This document shows positions 11,421 to 24,701 of a stretch of 64,000 nt of DNA, in pieces (the stretch's first letter is position 1; each line of letters starts with the position of its first letter). Under the pieces are notes generated by a model. That model saw only the letters and a program-made list of their open reading frames with translations, ran no database searches and was not told where the DNA came from. Both the position numbers and the translations under genes were made by a program. This stretch comes from Rhizophagus irregularis. Taxonomy: Eukaryota > Glomeromycota > Glomeromycetes > Glomerales > Glomeraceae. The DNA lies in assembly GCF_026210795.1 (NCBI RefSeq), contig NC_089446.1:4059001-4123000 (forward strand). Direction: 5' to 3'.

Positions 11421-14215
11421 ATGTCTTTGGAACAACCTCTTCCCAAAATTGGTACAAATAATACAAATAATGGCGTTGAACGTCATTCACCCCCTCTTAT
11501 AAATAAATCAAATATAAACGATGATGAGAAATATCGTGGATTAGCTTATAGCTCTGACAATATTTCACCTTCACACCAAAACGATTTATCTCCTCCCACT
11601 AATAATAACCCATATCCATATAATATATATAAGAATAATAATACAAGTAGTACAAGTCAAAGTAGCCAAGATAGTGCAAAAAGTAACGATAATTTATTCC
11701 GTGATTTCAATTCTCTTCCATCCCCTCCAAAGAATTATCATACATATCCACAAACAACTGAGCTACATCCATCACGTGATTTGGATTCTGAGGAAATAAA
11801 TAGGAACCCCGCTGAACCAGCAAAGAAAGGATTCTTTCGTAATAAGAAGAAAGCTTACTGCTGTATTTGTTGCGGTCTTATAATCCTTATTATTATAATA
11901 ATGATTCCATTAACGCTTAAAGTGATAGCTCCTTCTATAGCGCAGGGAGCCGTGACAGGAAGTAAATTGTCTTTTTCTAGTGCGTAAGTATAGTAAAAAA
12001 GAATATATATATATATATAATTATTTTTTTTTTCGTATATAATAAATAATGAACGTATATTATCTTCTTTAGAAAACTTACTCAATTATCAGAAGATGAT
12101 TTTATGATGAGTGTCTCAGGAGAAGTAACGGGTACTGGTCCTCTCAAAGCTACGATTCAAGTACCTGATGGCGTCAAAGTTTCATGGAATCAATTATTAA
12201 TTGGGCAATTACCTTTGGATACTATAACCGCTCAACCTTTTACTGGTGCTAAAATCGAATCATCACAGAAATTCAAAGTCTTAAATAAAACTGCTTTTGC
12301 TGAATTTAATAAATTTATGTTGAAAGAACGTGAATTTACGTGGCATCTGGAAGGAATAGCTTCAGTCGAAGCTGCAGGACTCAATCTTCAAGGAATTGTA
12401 TTATCAAAAGACGTTACGATGGGAGGTAATATTATTAAGAAATTTTAATACTTAAAAAAGTCATTGATTTTTTTTTTATTTATAAAGTCTCCCATTAATA
12501 AAACATTTTATTTAATTTATGATCTTATAGGCATGCAAAATTTCCCATCAGTAAAAATAGATAGTTTTAATGCTCCAGCAGAACACCCTGATGGTGGAAT
12601 TGAAATTGAGATCAATTCAACATTGGGAAATCCTTCACCAATTAATGTTGAATTGGGAGATTTAGTTTTCGATGTTGAATACCTTGGTCATATTGTAGGT
12701 GAAGTTGGTGCAACAGGAGTTACATTGGTATCTGGTGATAATAAGCTTGACCTTAAAGGTCGTTTAATTCCTCAAAATAGCACTGAAGCATTAGCAGCGG
12801 TTGGAGACTTGTTCTCTAAATTTATTACTGGACAAAATGCGACAACTAGTGTGATAGCAAAATCAGTTAGACCAAATAACGAGAGTGCACCAATAAGTTG
12901 GCTCCAATCTGCTTTTGTAGGGACTAAATTATCAGTTGTATTACAAGGTGGAAAAGATTTAAAAATTATTAGTAGCGTTGATATTAATGCACTGGATTTA
13001 CAATTCAACAATGAGAATCCATATATTCCTATGGCAAGTTCTTCTTCGCTCACAGCAGGGTTCAGCATTCCATTTGGATTCCCGTTGGAAATGAAACAAA
13101 TTTCTCAACAAATCACAATGTTTGACGGCGATAAGGAATTAGCAAGTTTAGGTTCACCATTCACTGCCGCAACAGGAGATTCAAAATCTGGGAAAATTGA
13201 GACTAGTTTTGCCCCTACACCTTTCAAAGTCGCTAAAGGATCTGAAGAATTATTTGATGATTTCAGTAAAAGATTGACATTAGAAAAGAGTGTTTCACTT
13301 AAAATGAAAGGTGTTGCAAATTCTATCGCGAAAACTCCTGTTGGTGAGGTGGAAATTCAAGGGATCGAATTTGAAGTGCAAACCACATTGCCAGGTATTC
13401 AAGGATTAAAGACGAAACCTGCTGTTGTCAATTCTCTTGTTGTTACAGGGGGAACCGCGGAAAATATGTTAATCAAATTATCAGTTACATTATTTAACCC
13501 ATCAAATGTTAAGATTTCAATGGGTGATGTAATATTCGATTTATTATTTCAAGATCAACCCATGGGTAAAGTAATAATGGAAAATTTCGTATTGGATCGT
13601 GGTGAAAACAATGTAAATGTTATTGCACAATTTGGACCAAAAGGTGATGAAGCTAATAAAGCCGGTCGTGAATTACTTGATAATTTCATCATTGGAAAAT
13701 CGAATACGGTTGGAATTAAAGGATCCGCTCAATCAACTCCTATTGCTCCGTTACAAAAGGCATTGGCTGCTTTGGAATTAACGACTACAATGCCTGGACT
13801 GAAATCTCCGAAACCTATAATAGAACAAGCAAGATTTGCCATTGGATTAAATACAATATTTGATTCAAAAGGAACTGCTTCAATTGATGCATTTAATCCA
13901 TTCGATACTACTATCAAATTCTTAAATATTAAATCAAACATACAAGTAAAAGATGATGAAATTGGCAATATTGATCAAGACTTAAGTGCGGATCCTGTCA
14001 TTATTCCATCTGGAAAAACCGTTACGACTAAAGATTTTGATTTAAATCTAAAGATTAGTGGAGCTGCTATTAAGAGTCTATTTGATTCTTTGGCAGGAAA
14101 TTTGAAAACTAATATTGCCGCCACTATTGGAGTTGCTATTGGAGATTTTGTGACCGAAATTGATTATAGTCAAAATGATGTACCAACTAGTTTGGGGAAG
14201 GGTGCCGGACAATAA
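11421..14215 (+). CDS. Single-pass membrane protein with LEA-like luminal repeats (DUF3712/Tag1-like)
   Basis: There are three exons: 11421-11983, 12073-12425 and 12531-14215. Donors are GTAAGT and GTAATA, the acceptors end in TTTAG and TATAG, and all phases close, giving about 866 aa. The first 140 residues are Asn/Ser/Pro-rich and disordered, probably cytosolic. A basic patch (FRNKKK) precedes a Cys-rich hydrophobic segment at about 145-166. The remaining 700 residues form repeated beta-rich modules with motifs such as INVELGDLVFDVEYLG and VKISMGDVIFDLLF, typical of LEA-2-like folds. This matches fungal DUF3712 proteins and the layout of yeast Tag1, a vacuolar-membrane protein tied to ending autophagy. 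Family placement is from motifs; a vacuolar role is inferred. The start follows a T-rich leader and is the first in-frame ATG. Confidence 0.7.
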
Positions 14216-15826
14216 TTATAATTATAATATTATATATATATACATATAGACAAACAACTTTTTTTTTTCTTTACTGATAATGTAATATAAAATTGTAATT
14301 TAAAAATTTTCTGTTAGTTAGTAATAATACTAAAATACAAGAAGAATAAAATATTTAATTCACTAATGCCAAAATAAAAAGAATTGTAGAATATTAATTC
14401 TGAAAAAATATTATCACATGAAAGTTCAAAGTTTTTTAATCACATCTTTAGTTCTTCAAATATCTAATTGACGATTTGACACATCACAAGGATGGGCCTC
14501 ATCCTTTTTTGCTGTATTATATTATATACTCTTTAGGTAATTTTGAGAAACAGTGTACTTGGGAAAAGAGTGAGGTAAATTATACTAGATCATCAGATGA
14601 TGCTCTTGCTTGGTAAACTTAGAATTCAAAGAGAATACACCCAAAACCTCGAACATATCCAAGAATGATCTTTTGTGTTGACCCCAAGTACACAACTTTT
14701 CTTAAAATCTTGATCTAATCATGCTCAGTTATCTTCCATGAAGAAGCTTACTTTGTTGCGTCCAAACAACCTTCTTGTCTTGTTTCACATTCGCTGTTAT
14801 AATCATATAACAAAGGCATAGACTATCGAACAAAAAGAATTAGAAGCTTTTATCAATTAGAAAATAGAAATAACTTGCTTATATCATTGAAGTGATGACT
14901 GAGATTTTCTCCCTAACGTGTAATTCATCCAGATAAAAATATCATCCAATAGGCGTTTGCGGTTGCATACTTTTGGTTTGTATTCTCATTTTTAACAAGC
15001 TTAGGTGCGAGCGTAGGTATAAATCAGCATCTATATATTTTTATCACGATTAGAAAATAGAAAATAACCCATGATGAATTTTTTTCATCCCGATTTTGAC
15101 AAGTATTGATAAAGGCTGTGAAGTCCTGGGATCAATGGTATCAGAATATAATGTACTTTGGATACATGGAAAAAAAAAATTTGGTGTCTATCAAATTGAC
15201 TGCAAAGAATTCAAATATTGTACGCGATTAAATTATTAATTGAGTTTCAGATAAAGCCTCTAGATAGATTTGGTTACGCAAAGAATGATTCCATCGAAGT
15301 TTTCCCGGATTTTATTTTCGGGTTTTTTTGCGATTTTGTGATACTTTTCGATGAATCGTAGATCTGACAAACAATTTTGCGTATATTTTTTTCGTAATTA
15401 CGTTTGTTCTTTATAAGGAAATAATTTTAATTCATCTAAATTTTATTGTCTTGTTTTTAAAATTTATTAAATTTATTTGTTTCTATAGTTTCAATATTTC
15501 AATGACAATGCCAATATAATTGTAGTAGAACTTGTGACTTTTGTGCTTTGTGAATAGTTTATTTTTTTTTATGATTTTTACGTTCAAAATACAACGCATA
15601 TTGAACAATTCTTATTCTCTCTTTTTAAATTTATTATACAATTATGATTTTTGAATAGTTCTCCCCACACAAAAAAAAAAGAAAGGAATTTGAAAAAATT
15701 CTTTGAAGCACCAATAATAATTTACGTATATACTATATACAAATCAAGAAATGGATATAAACTTTTGTTTCTTTTTGTTTCAAAAATTATAATACATTAA
15801 ATATAAAAAATATGATAAAAATATAT
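14216..15826. other. Intergenic region between convergent genes
   Basis: It separates the 3' ends of the plus-strand Tag1-like gene and the minus-strand hemocyanin-like gene. I see no gene, RNA or clear repeat; it should hold both 3' untranslated regions. Confidence 0.4.
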
Positions 15827-18166
15827 TTATACTTCAGGGAAATCCTCAACCCATTTAATTGTAATATCAGTATGAGCAACATTTTTCATGCCTTGGAAAG
15901 TTTTATAAAAAGAACCATCTTTAAAAGGTCTATCAAAAGGATAACCAAAAGGTTTGATATCAGGAACTTTATCCGTCCATTTTTCACCTCCGCATAATAG
16001 TGTGCTACCACATTGCGTATCAGTCCTTACCAAATCATTCGTACCATCGGAAACATAAACGAAAAGTTTAAATGTTGATCCTTTTTTACTTCCACGTGGT
16101 ATAATTAAATTATAAGGCCATCCACAATCACAGAATAATTTTTCCGCGACTTGAGCAAAATTAAATTGATCTAATTTTTCTTTTTGCCATGGTGTGATTG
16201 CTGTATCATCCATTTGTTTTGTCGTTTTTTGTGCTGGCTTACGAATTACCACCGCATGATCACATCTTTGAGAAACGACAGTTTTTTCATAAGGTCCTAA
16301 AGTTCTTTTGAATTTATCAATTTCAATCCAATAAGCATGTTTATCTATCAAATCAATTGGCGCAATCCAAATACGGAACGTTAATGTCACAGGCTACATA
16401 AGGTAAATTAATTAATTAATCGATCAAAAAAGAATGAAATAAAACATATAAATTCATCTTATTTATAACTTACTTTTGGTGAAACATTCTGAGCACGAAC
16501 AAACCATATCCAATCCCTTGGATATAAATATTGAATTTTTTCATGATCTTGACCATCTTCCAACCAGACGTAATCTCGGATCTTCATTTTAGTTTGTAAT
16601 GTTTTCGTGACCATGGGATGATTTGAAAGATCTTTATCAAAATATTTACCACCAAATTTCTCGTTCGCGTATTTAACCCACGTATCATTCACTCCACTCT
16701 TATCAACTTCAAGTAATATATCGGTAAATGAAAGAATTATATCTTTTTCTCTGATGGTTACTGGTGGCATATCATCACTAAAATCACGAGGTCCTAATAA
16801 ATTCTGCCACTTGGCATAAATGTTGTCAATATGACGATGCCATCTCCAAAATAATGGATCACGCGTTCCGGCACGAGCGCCGACAAGAACACTTGGTACG
16901 GCTATTAGATTAATCATTTTAAAAATAAAATATTTAGTTTTTTTTTTTTGAAAGATTTTTTTTTATGAAAAGGACTTACCATGTAATGTATAAGGATGCA
17001 TAATATAACCAAGCATGTTGTGACCAATATTATGTAAGACGACTTCGATATCACCGCCCAAGCTTGTTGCTTCATCGTCAGTTAAGTTTAATTTAGATGG
17101 ATGCACCTCATCTGTTTTACCGTCAATCCATATTTCAATTTCGTCCAGTATATTTGTTAAATCTTTAACGGCGAATACAGTTTCGGTGTTATCATCACCC
17201 ATTGTAACTATAATATCAAATAATTTTTTTTTAAAAAAAAACCCCAATAAATTTACTAGAATTTAAAAAGAATTTACCAATATCGCGAAAGACCTGATTA
17301 GGAGGACGAGCAGGGAAAGGAACCCGTACACCATCCGGTCGTCCATCAATAGACTGTGATAAGAATGGAGGAGGATAAAAAGCTTCAGGTATCGGATGAA
17401 CGTAATCAATCAATGGATCGACGAGCGGCATTCCAAGACACCAACGATTCGCGTCATATCTAACAAAGGTTGAATTTAGTTTCACAATTTTAAAGAAAAG
17501 TTTTTTATTTAGAAAATTACCTGGCCAACATGTGTCTGTGCATATAAATAAAATTCTCTCCTTCTCTATCTTTTGAAGTCCCATTGTGTTCTCCGGAAGG
17601 CATAACTATGTGCCAATGTTCATGATGTTGATTTAATACTGGGTCATTACGCCACCAAAACATTTTATCTCTGGCAGGATCATAAATATTTTTATCCGGC
17701 CATCCGTCAGCCATTATTTTTACTTGTGGTGGATCTTTGAATAATTCTTGAAAGTTGGGTTTCTTTCTCTTTTCCTCCTCTTTTTTTGTTGTATCATCTG
17801 TATCCCTTTTTTCTGCAAAATTCTCTTTTTTAAATTGCACAATTCCATAAAGATTTAATTCTTCTTGAAATGCTGATCTCTTTTGAAATGTGGTCCGTTT
17901 CGTCCATGGAGATTGTAACCTTTTCTCAAAAATGTTATGAGAATTCTCTTTAAAATGTCTTATACATAGCTGCGATTAAAAAGAAAGGATTAAAAATTGT
18001 GTCAACTTCGATTTTATCACGTTATATCACGTGAGTATAGCCTTCAATTCTCATTCCGAAAAATAAAAAAAAAATAATCAAAATTCTGTTTGACACTTAC
18101 CGGAGAAAGTTCAGCAATATGGCTGCTACTACGGACTTGGTTATAACAATAATTAGAAACTGACAT
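15827..18166 (-). CDS. Hemocyanin/prophenoloxidase-type type-3 copper protein
   Basis: There are six exons: 18166-18101, 17969-17521, 17459-17278, 17207-16980, 16901-16474 and 16393-15827. All phases close and give 639 aa. The copper-A site reads HHEHWH (H138, H142) plus H166 in YMHRHMLARYDANR. The copper-B site reads LHNIGHNMLG (H291, H295) plus H330 in TRDPLFWRWHRHIDNIY. These six histidines and their spacing match arthropod hemocyanin and prophenoloxidase, not ordinary fungal tyrosinase. The C-terminal third carries the hemocyanin-C style motifs CGWP, LIIPRGSKKG and FGYPFDRP. The region before copper A is shorter than in arthropods, so the N-terminal domain is reduced or absent. There is no signal peptide, as in prophenoloxidases. 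Likely activities are phenol oxidation or O2 binding; which one cannot be told from sequence. CACGTG occurs in intron 1 at 18028-18033. Confidence 0.85.
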
Positions 18167-19900
18167 AACTCTCAAAAGAAGTAAATAAAAAAAAATTTTT
18201 TTTATTTAATTTTTTTTATGAGTCAAAAAAAAAAAAATAGTCATAAAGTCTCGTTTAAGAAAGAAGAGAAAAAAAAGAAGCACGTAAATTAAAGAAAAAA
18301 AATCAAAAACTGAATAAAAGAAATAGGGATCCCTTTTATTATTTCTAGTGGCTGTGTAATGTCACAATTGTAAAAATATTATGGTAAGTTTACAAGTGGC
18401 TATTGATACAAGATATATATATATATATATATAATTCAAAGAAATAATGACACGATTATTAAAACATATTTTGAAGAATGGTATTTTTTTATGAATTTTT
18501 CTAAATTTATCCTGGAATTTTTTTTAAGGTAATTTGATAGTGGATAGATCGACACGCCAAGATGTAATTTACCAAATTTGCCCAAATTATTTATCTTAAT
18601 ATTCGGTAAATTACAAAATTAAATATTCATCCAAGCAATTTCCTTTTTTCTCTCTTCCCATAATATTTTGTCGAAGTATAAAACTACACCAAATTCCAAT
18701 TCTTTTACAACCGAAAAAATTAGAAATCGGATGACTTTTTTTTTCTTCAAATTTAGGGAAATTTATATATTTCCTGTTAAAAAATTTTTTTTTTTAATTA
18801 TATTAAATTATATAAATTACATAGATTACATGAATTTACATAAACAAGATATATTGATATATTCATAGAAAGTTTTATATAGATGTCAATATTTTAATAA
18901 AAAAAAAATTAAATTTTTGATTTTTTTTTTTACACGAAATTAAACCTTTTTTTAAAAAAATTAATTGCATAACAATGTAACTTAATTTTCTGATAATCAG
19001 CCTAAGGATCTACAATTTATTAGCCATATCACATAATTATGTTGTAACTCAATATGAATTTACTATTTCAGGCAAGTTTGAATAAATAATAAAATCATTT
19101 TTTGACAATGAATTTCCCATTAAAAGTAATTTAATAGTAAACCATTCTTTCAGTTTGTAATTTCTATTTTTAAAAATAATTTCTAAAATTATATTGATAT
19201 CAAAACGTGGCGCAGGAGAAAATCACACAGCCATTCGATGGCTTTGTTAACAAAGCCACGAATGAACGGCTACTTCTCTTTTAATTTTTACTATCGGAAT
19301 TATCGGAACTTAAATCAAATAGAACTTTATATGCCATACATTTAAATGTTGATTGCGTTATAATTTCCTTATATGTATTTTTCATCAATTTACTTTTTAT
19401 GTATGCATTCATAGGGAGTAGTATATTTTTAGGTACATATATGAAGTCTGAATTTTTCCCGAACTTTGTATGAAATTATCAAATTTATTGGGGGTTTTTC
19501 CTAAAATTATTCTTTTATAGCGGAAAGAATTTTAACATTTTTAGTGCGCATGTAAAATTTGATGTTCACGCAAATGTTCGTTCCCGCTAAGCCTCCTTGA
19601 GAAACTAGTTGGCTTTAAAAGTGGCTTAAAAAATTGTAAATATTCTTTTTGTGATAAAAAAATCTTGTTAATAACGACATCAAATCTCTTATTGTCCCGC
19701 AATCATATGATTCAATTTCATTTGAGTTCAACAATGGGTAAGATGATAATATCAAAAAGGCCTAATATGGGCTCTCATAGTTTTAAGGGGAATATATGGA
19801 AATTACGTTTGAGCATGACATATCATGTGATTCTTTTTCATCATTCGTCTAAATATAAACGGTAATGCGGGCACATATCGCTTAAGGATATCGATGGTTT
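18167..19900. other. AT-rich upstream region of the hemocyanin-like gene
   Basis: No gene is visible. It contains an AT dinucleotide microsatellite at about 18411-18433 and many T/A homopolymers. A strong GC-containing palindrome at 19240-19257 is listed separately. Confidence 0.4.
19240..19257. repeat. Perfect 18-bp palindrome, possibly a tiny fold-back element
   Basis: GGCTTTGTTAACAAAGCC is a perfect palindrome. It sits inside a longer imperfect one: AGCCATTCG on the left and CGAATG...CGGCT on the right are near complements. A 40-nt hairpin or a very short fold-back transposon relic would explain it; nothing else nearby does. Confidence 0.5.
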
Positions 19901-19929
19901 AGAAAGAGAGGTAGATTTTCGTTACTTTT

Positions 19930-20345
19930 CTCTTTTTTTTTAGGTAGTCGATTCATTGGATCTTTGGATGCGAGAATCGGCTACTTTTTTTTTAAAAAAA
20001 AAAATTTAGGCGGCCGGTTCATCGGATCTTTGAAGGTGGGAATCGACCATTTTTTTAAGGAAACGTTTCGTTATTTTTCTTTTTTTTTTAGGCGGCCGGC
20101 TCATCGAATCTTTGAAGGTGGGAAACGGCCATTTTTTTAAAAAACAATCTCTCTCTTTTTTTAACGAAACGGATATTAACGTTATTTTTTTTAAGCCGTC
20201 GGTTCATCAGATCTTTGGATGTGGGAATCAGCTACTCTTTTTTAAAAAGGATATTAGCGTTTCTTTATTTTTCTTTTTAGGTGGCCGGTTCATCGGCCGG
20301 TTCATCAGATCTTTGTCTTTTTTTTTTAACGAAACGTCTCATTTT
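19930..20345 (+). repeat. Array A: intron-like tandem repeat (about five units, 66-104 bp period)
   Basis: Each unit has a T-rich tract ending in AG, then a conserved GC-rich core (CGGCCGGTTCATCGGATC type). In units 2-4 a GTGGGAA donor-like site follows, then a spacer. Core segments are 20010-20035 (26 nt), 20092-20117 (26 nt) and 20196-20220 (25 nt). Cores with weaker ends start at 19944 and 20281. Spacers carry the inverted motif GAAACGTTTC or ATTAACGTT upstream of the T tract. The core sequence is shared by all units, so this is a true tandem array. Confidence 0.7.
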
Positions 20346-20429
20346 TTTTATAAGGACCGGTTCTTTGGGCCTCCTTTATTAATTAACCGTAACATTGTTA
20401 AATTTATCCCGCATCTCATCAATTTGTAA

Positions 20430-21411
20430 CGGGTTTCTTCTTTGTGTTTATAATTGATTGTTAGATTTATGTCTTTAATCCTGTGAGTGTCTTTGACCGA
20501 CTATACTTTTAAATAGAATAAATTAAATTATAAAAGATCTTTAATAGTGAGTCGACGTATTAGTACGACTTTTTAAAATTGTCTTATTGGTTGAGGATGA
20601 GTTGGTAGCGAAGGCTTTTATTTTATTGGTTGATTAAGACAATCATTACTATCCATAGGTTCATATGACTTTAATCGTTTTAATTATTTCCATAAAAGAT
20701 ATTGTATTAGTATAAATGGTAATAATTTATCCTTTTGAGAAGGACATTCAAAATTTGAACAATATTAGGACTATTTATAAAGTTTATTTGAAATTCTTTT
20801 TTAACAAACCTTTTTCTTTTTGTAAAATAAATTCTTGTCAATGAAGCCAGTTTTGTTCACAATGAATTAAATTTTTATTAAAGTCCGTAAATAGAAAATT
20901 GAAACAAAGGAACATGAAGCATTTGAAACATTTTTGAGATTATATGTATTGTTCGTACTTCCGATAATTCAGAACTGCGCCTAGAAAATAAATACTTTTA
21001 TATTGTTCTCTGCCTCTCTTGTTAATACTTGGTTTTTTTTTTATTTTTCATTTTTCATTTTACAAACAATATTTTGGACGAATTCTTGCATTTGTTTTTT
21101 CAAAAGTACTTTTATGGTCACGAGATTGGATTAAAATACGCAGTAAAGTAACTTTTTAATTTCCGCACTTTAAAAAAACGATTTTAAAATCAGCCAATCA
21201 ATATAATTAATATAATCAATATATTCGATGATTTGATTCGATTCTTCATCTTTTTTCCATTCAAACGATACGATCATTTTTTTTTAACTTGAATTTCTTT
21301 TCTTTCCTTTTTTTTTAAAAAAAAAAAAAAATACTGATAATTAATAATCATATTTTGACTTATTCTTTGTCATCTATAATCACATTTATTCTATCGGAGC
21401 CACAATAGAAA
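20430..21411. other. AT-rich intergenic stretch
   Basis: No gene is seen. The right end (about 21280-21411) is T-rich then A-rich and leads into the ATG of the next gene. Confidence 0.35.
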
Positions 21412-21957
21412 ATGTATTCAGAAGATTTATCACCATTATTAGATTCTTTTGACACATCACCAACAATTTCAGAAACATCAATTAATGAAAAATTTAATAT
21501 GGAAACGGAAACTTCGACCTCTTTTAATTCACCGACGGAAAAAAAAGAACAAATTTCAAATATTATTCAACGTGCCAATGAATTACAATTCGTTGTGCAA
21601 AATTTAATTAAAACTCACGCACCAGAAAAGAATGGTTCTTTATTATTTCCTTCATTAAATGAAACGGTAAATGTTAAAGGTTCTTTAAATTTCAACGAAT
21701 CTAATACTAATAATAATAACAACAACATTTTATTAAATTTTAATGAGAATGAAAATCAATTATTATTAAAAGATCAAACTGATATAATTTCATCACAATA
21801 TGATTATGATAATATAAAAGATATCTTGAATAAATCATTATTCTATAGTGATATTTGTATTATGCCACAATATTTTAAGGAAATTTATGATACTGCATAT
21901 CAGGATGGTTTATTAAATGTTGGGATTGATATTGAAGATTTTTTTATCATGAATTAA
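21412..21957 (+). CDS. Small Asn-rich protein of unknown function
   Basis: This is an uninterrupted 181-aa frame with its own ATG after a T/A-rich leader. The protein is acidic and rich in Ser, Thr and Asn, with a six-Asn run in the middle. A helical segment (about 45-70, around ISNIIQRANELQFVVQNLI) could be a coiled coil or short binding helix. The acidic C-terminus holds several Tyr and Asp residues. I recognise no domain. There is no signal peptide or membrane segment, so a soluble intracellular protein is likely. The length and clean start make it a credible gene. Confidence 0.6.
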   Translation: MYSEDLSPLLDSFDTSPTISETSINEKFNMETETSTSFNSPTEKKEQISNIIQRANELQFVVQNLIKTHAPEKNGSLLFPSLNETVNVKGSLNFNESNTNNNNNNILLNFNENENQLLLKDQTDIISSQYDYDNIKDILNKSLFYSDICIMPQYFKEIYDTAYQDGLLNVGIDIEDFFIMN

Positions 21958-24701
21958 TGGGTATTTTAGTCTGTAATTATAGATTATGAAATATATATAT
22001 ATGAACATTTAGACATCATTTAATAATGTAATTCTTATAATAAATTGAATCTGATATTTACTTTATTTCAAATTTTATAATAAGTTGAATCAAATATTTA
22101 CTTATCAATTATATACACTAATTCTAGTCATCTTATAAGTGAATCCATGAATCGTTGATAAATATAAACAATTAAAAATATACTATTCCTTTAACTAAAA
22201 AGTGATTCTTACACACTAACTAATTTATTATCTAACATTCTAGCAATGGCATTATGCATCCTATGGGATTTGCACTAAGAGATTGATTAATAACACTATT
22301 TTACATAAGATTTTAGAAATACACCGACTTTAAGGCTTATATGTTGCTTTTTTAATGCTTTCGCCTTTCGGGACGGATGTTGCCATTTAAATCTTTACCA
22401 CCAATCTTCAAGATTCCACTTAAGATTATGAAGACTGTTGAATATTATTTGGTTTGCTTCACTATCTTGTGAGTTTTTGCATTTATTCCGATGCTTCCTC
22501 ACAAAAATTTTTAAATTAGCTCCAATTTTTGATCTTATAATTAAACCAAAAAACACTGTAATTCAGCAACAATTTAAATGTATTAATTGAAAAATTCTTT
22601 GCTTTAAAGTTTTCCTGAGTTTAAATTTTATTCAACTTTTCATAATACTATATAATCAACTTTTAAACAAACTTCCAATTCTCTTATATACTATCAAATA
22701 GTAAAATTATTATATGATAATTTTGGTTAATTGTTGATAATATCATAAGGAGAAATAGTGTTTAATTGTATATACAGTAATATATATATACAGTAATGTT
22801 ACACGTATTCATTCAGTTCTTTGATATCTTATTATATACAGTATTACTAATAACTTGCTGTTTTCGATTAAGGCCATTTGACAGGCGTAAGTGGCACATT
22901 AAAACAAGCAATGCATAAAGACCTATACAATAAGTGTTTATTATATAGACTCTCAAGATCATAATATATTTGTAATTTATATACATTCATTTACTATATA
23001 AATCCCAAATTTAAAAGCATGTGTACTTGTTTCGTTAAACTTCGGATAATATGAGAAAAAAGGCACGCGCTATTTTTAAAACATGCATGTGAAATCACGG
23101 AAATTGAACAAGTGAGTGGTCAGACCATTTATCTTATATAAGGCACAGAACGTAAAACATTTATACTTTATGTTCCGTACCACCAACAATGTGAACTCCG
23201 AAACTCAAATCCGACTGGCCCAAATTATCATCATAATCCGACAAAATCTTAATCATTAAACGGTGTCAAAAATTGAAATCATAGTAAATTAAATACAAAA
23301 AATACATTCTAATCGTGTTCTTACATTTCAAATTTCTTGAAGTTAAAAATTTATCTTTTTTTAAAAAAAAACTTATTTAGCTCAAGATGGTATAAAATTT
23401 AAATACTAATATAAATGTAGCTTGAAATTTCTATAATTTTATATGTTTTTTATATAACTTTACTTTCCGGGTGATTGTACATCTAAAACCTTAAATATTT
23501 ACAAAAGAAGATTGCACTATAACCATATTAAGTATTTTATAAAAAGTATTTATAGAACTGTGAAGATTTGTTACGGTGTTATTATACTGATTATTATACT
23601 TTGGATCGTCATAAAAGATTACTTAACGACTAAAGCATTTCTCGCGATTCGACTGAGCATCGTCAGAATGCTCTTGTATGGCGAAGATGCAAATCTGCCA
23701 ATTCGAGAAAGAAACAATTTGTTAGTCAAACAGGTCTATGTTAATCATATATAACCGTGTAAGGTACGATTAATTTATTAAAGATACAGACCCACCTATA
23801 TCTATAATTTATTAGCATAATATATAAATCAAACCATAATTAGTTATCATTATCATATTTAATTAGAAGTAATGTGTCAGAGCAAAGAATTTTAGAACGT
23901 TACACCTTTGGAAAGATTCTTTGAAGAGTCCTAATCCGACTACAATTCTTAATATAATATACATATTTAAACACATAAAAAGATACTGTGCATGCACAAA
24001 GATTACAAAAACATGTGTTTATTTATGTAATGTATGAAATGTAGCAGGAAGATCGACCACGGCCAAAATTCAAAATTATAAGATTATATTTATATATACT
24101 CCATAAAAATCTTTTTAATTTTCTTTGGTTTTGTTGGATGATGAGTGAATATATTAATTGACTTCTTATTTAAGTTCTATCGATTCACCATTAAATATTT
24201 TTTTTGTCAATCACCAAAAATCTGCAACTCATTTCCTATAAATAATTCTGTCAGCCCAAATCGCTCGGTTCAAATACTTATTTTGGTTTAGCAATTTCGG
24301 TAAAATAATTTGTCAAGATTTTTTATTTGTTGCTGCATAAAACCAGATGATCCAGCATTTCTGACTTACGATAATTGTTTAAATGATCAAATGACCCAGA
24401 TCATCATCATAAAAGATTATTAATATTATTTTTCATAATTATGACATATTATCTGGGAAATTCAATCGGTCTGTTTGTTTTCATTTAAGGTTCGGAAATT
24501 CGGGCCACACAGATTTATATATTATATTTTAATCGACAGGAGTACAAAACGTATCAGCCGATTTTTTAGTGGGGACCAAAATATTTTAAGTTTCGTCCCT
24601 TTTTTTTTATTTAATTGACCATAAAATGTTAATAATAGAAGTTTTACCAGAAATATTTCTTTCTATAATTGTTGATTAATAAAATTTTATAGGAAAAAAA
24701 A
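21958..24701. other. Intergenic region upstream of the CBS gene
   Basis: I see no supported gene. One open frame at 23512-23754 encodes a hydrophobic helix and a basic tail but lacks an ATG and splice context. It is more likely chance or debris. Confidence 0.35.

Noticed and set aside
15812-15997. Plus-strand frame at the 3' end of the hemocyanin-like gene
   Set aside because: It is antisense to the last coding exon, which has strong family motifs.
23512-23754. 80-codon frame with a hydrophobic helix
   Set aside because: No ATG at its start, no splice signals that join it to another frame, and no recognisable family.
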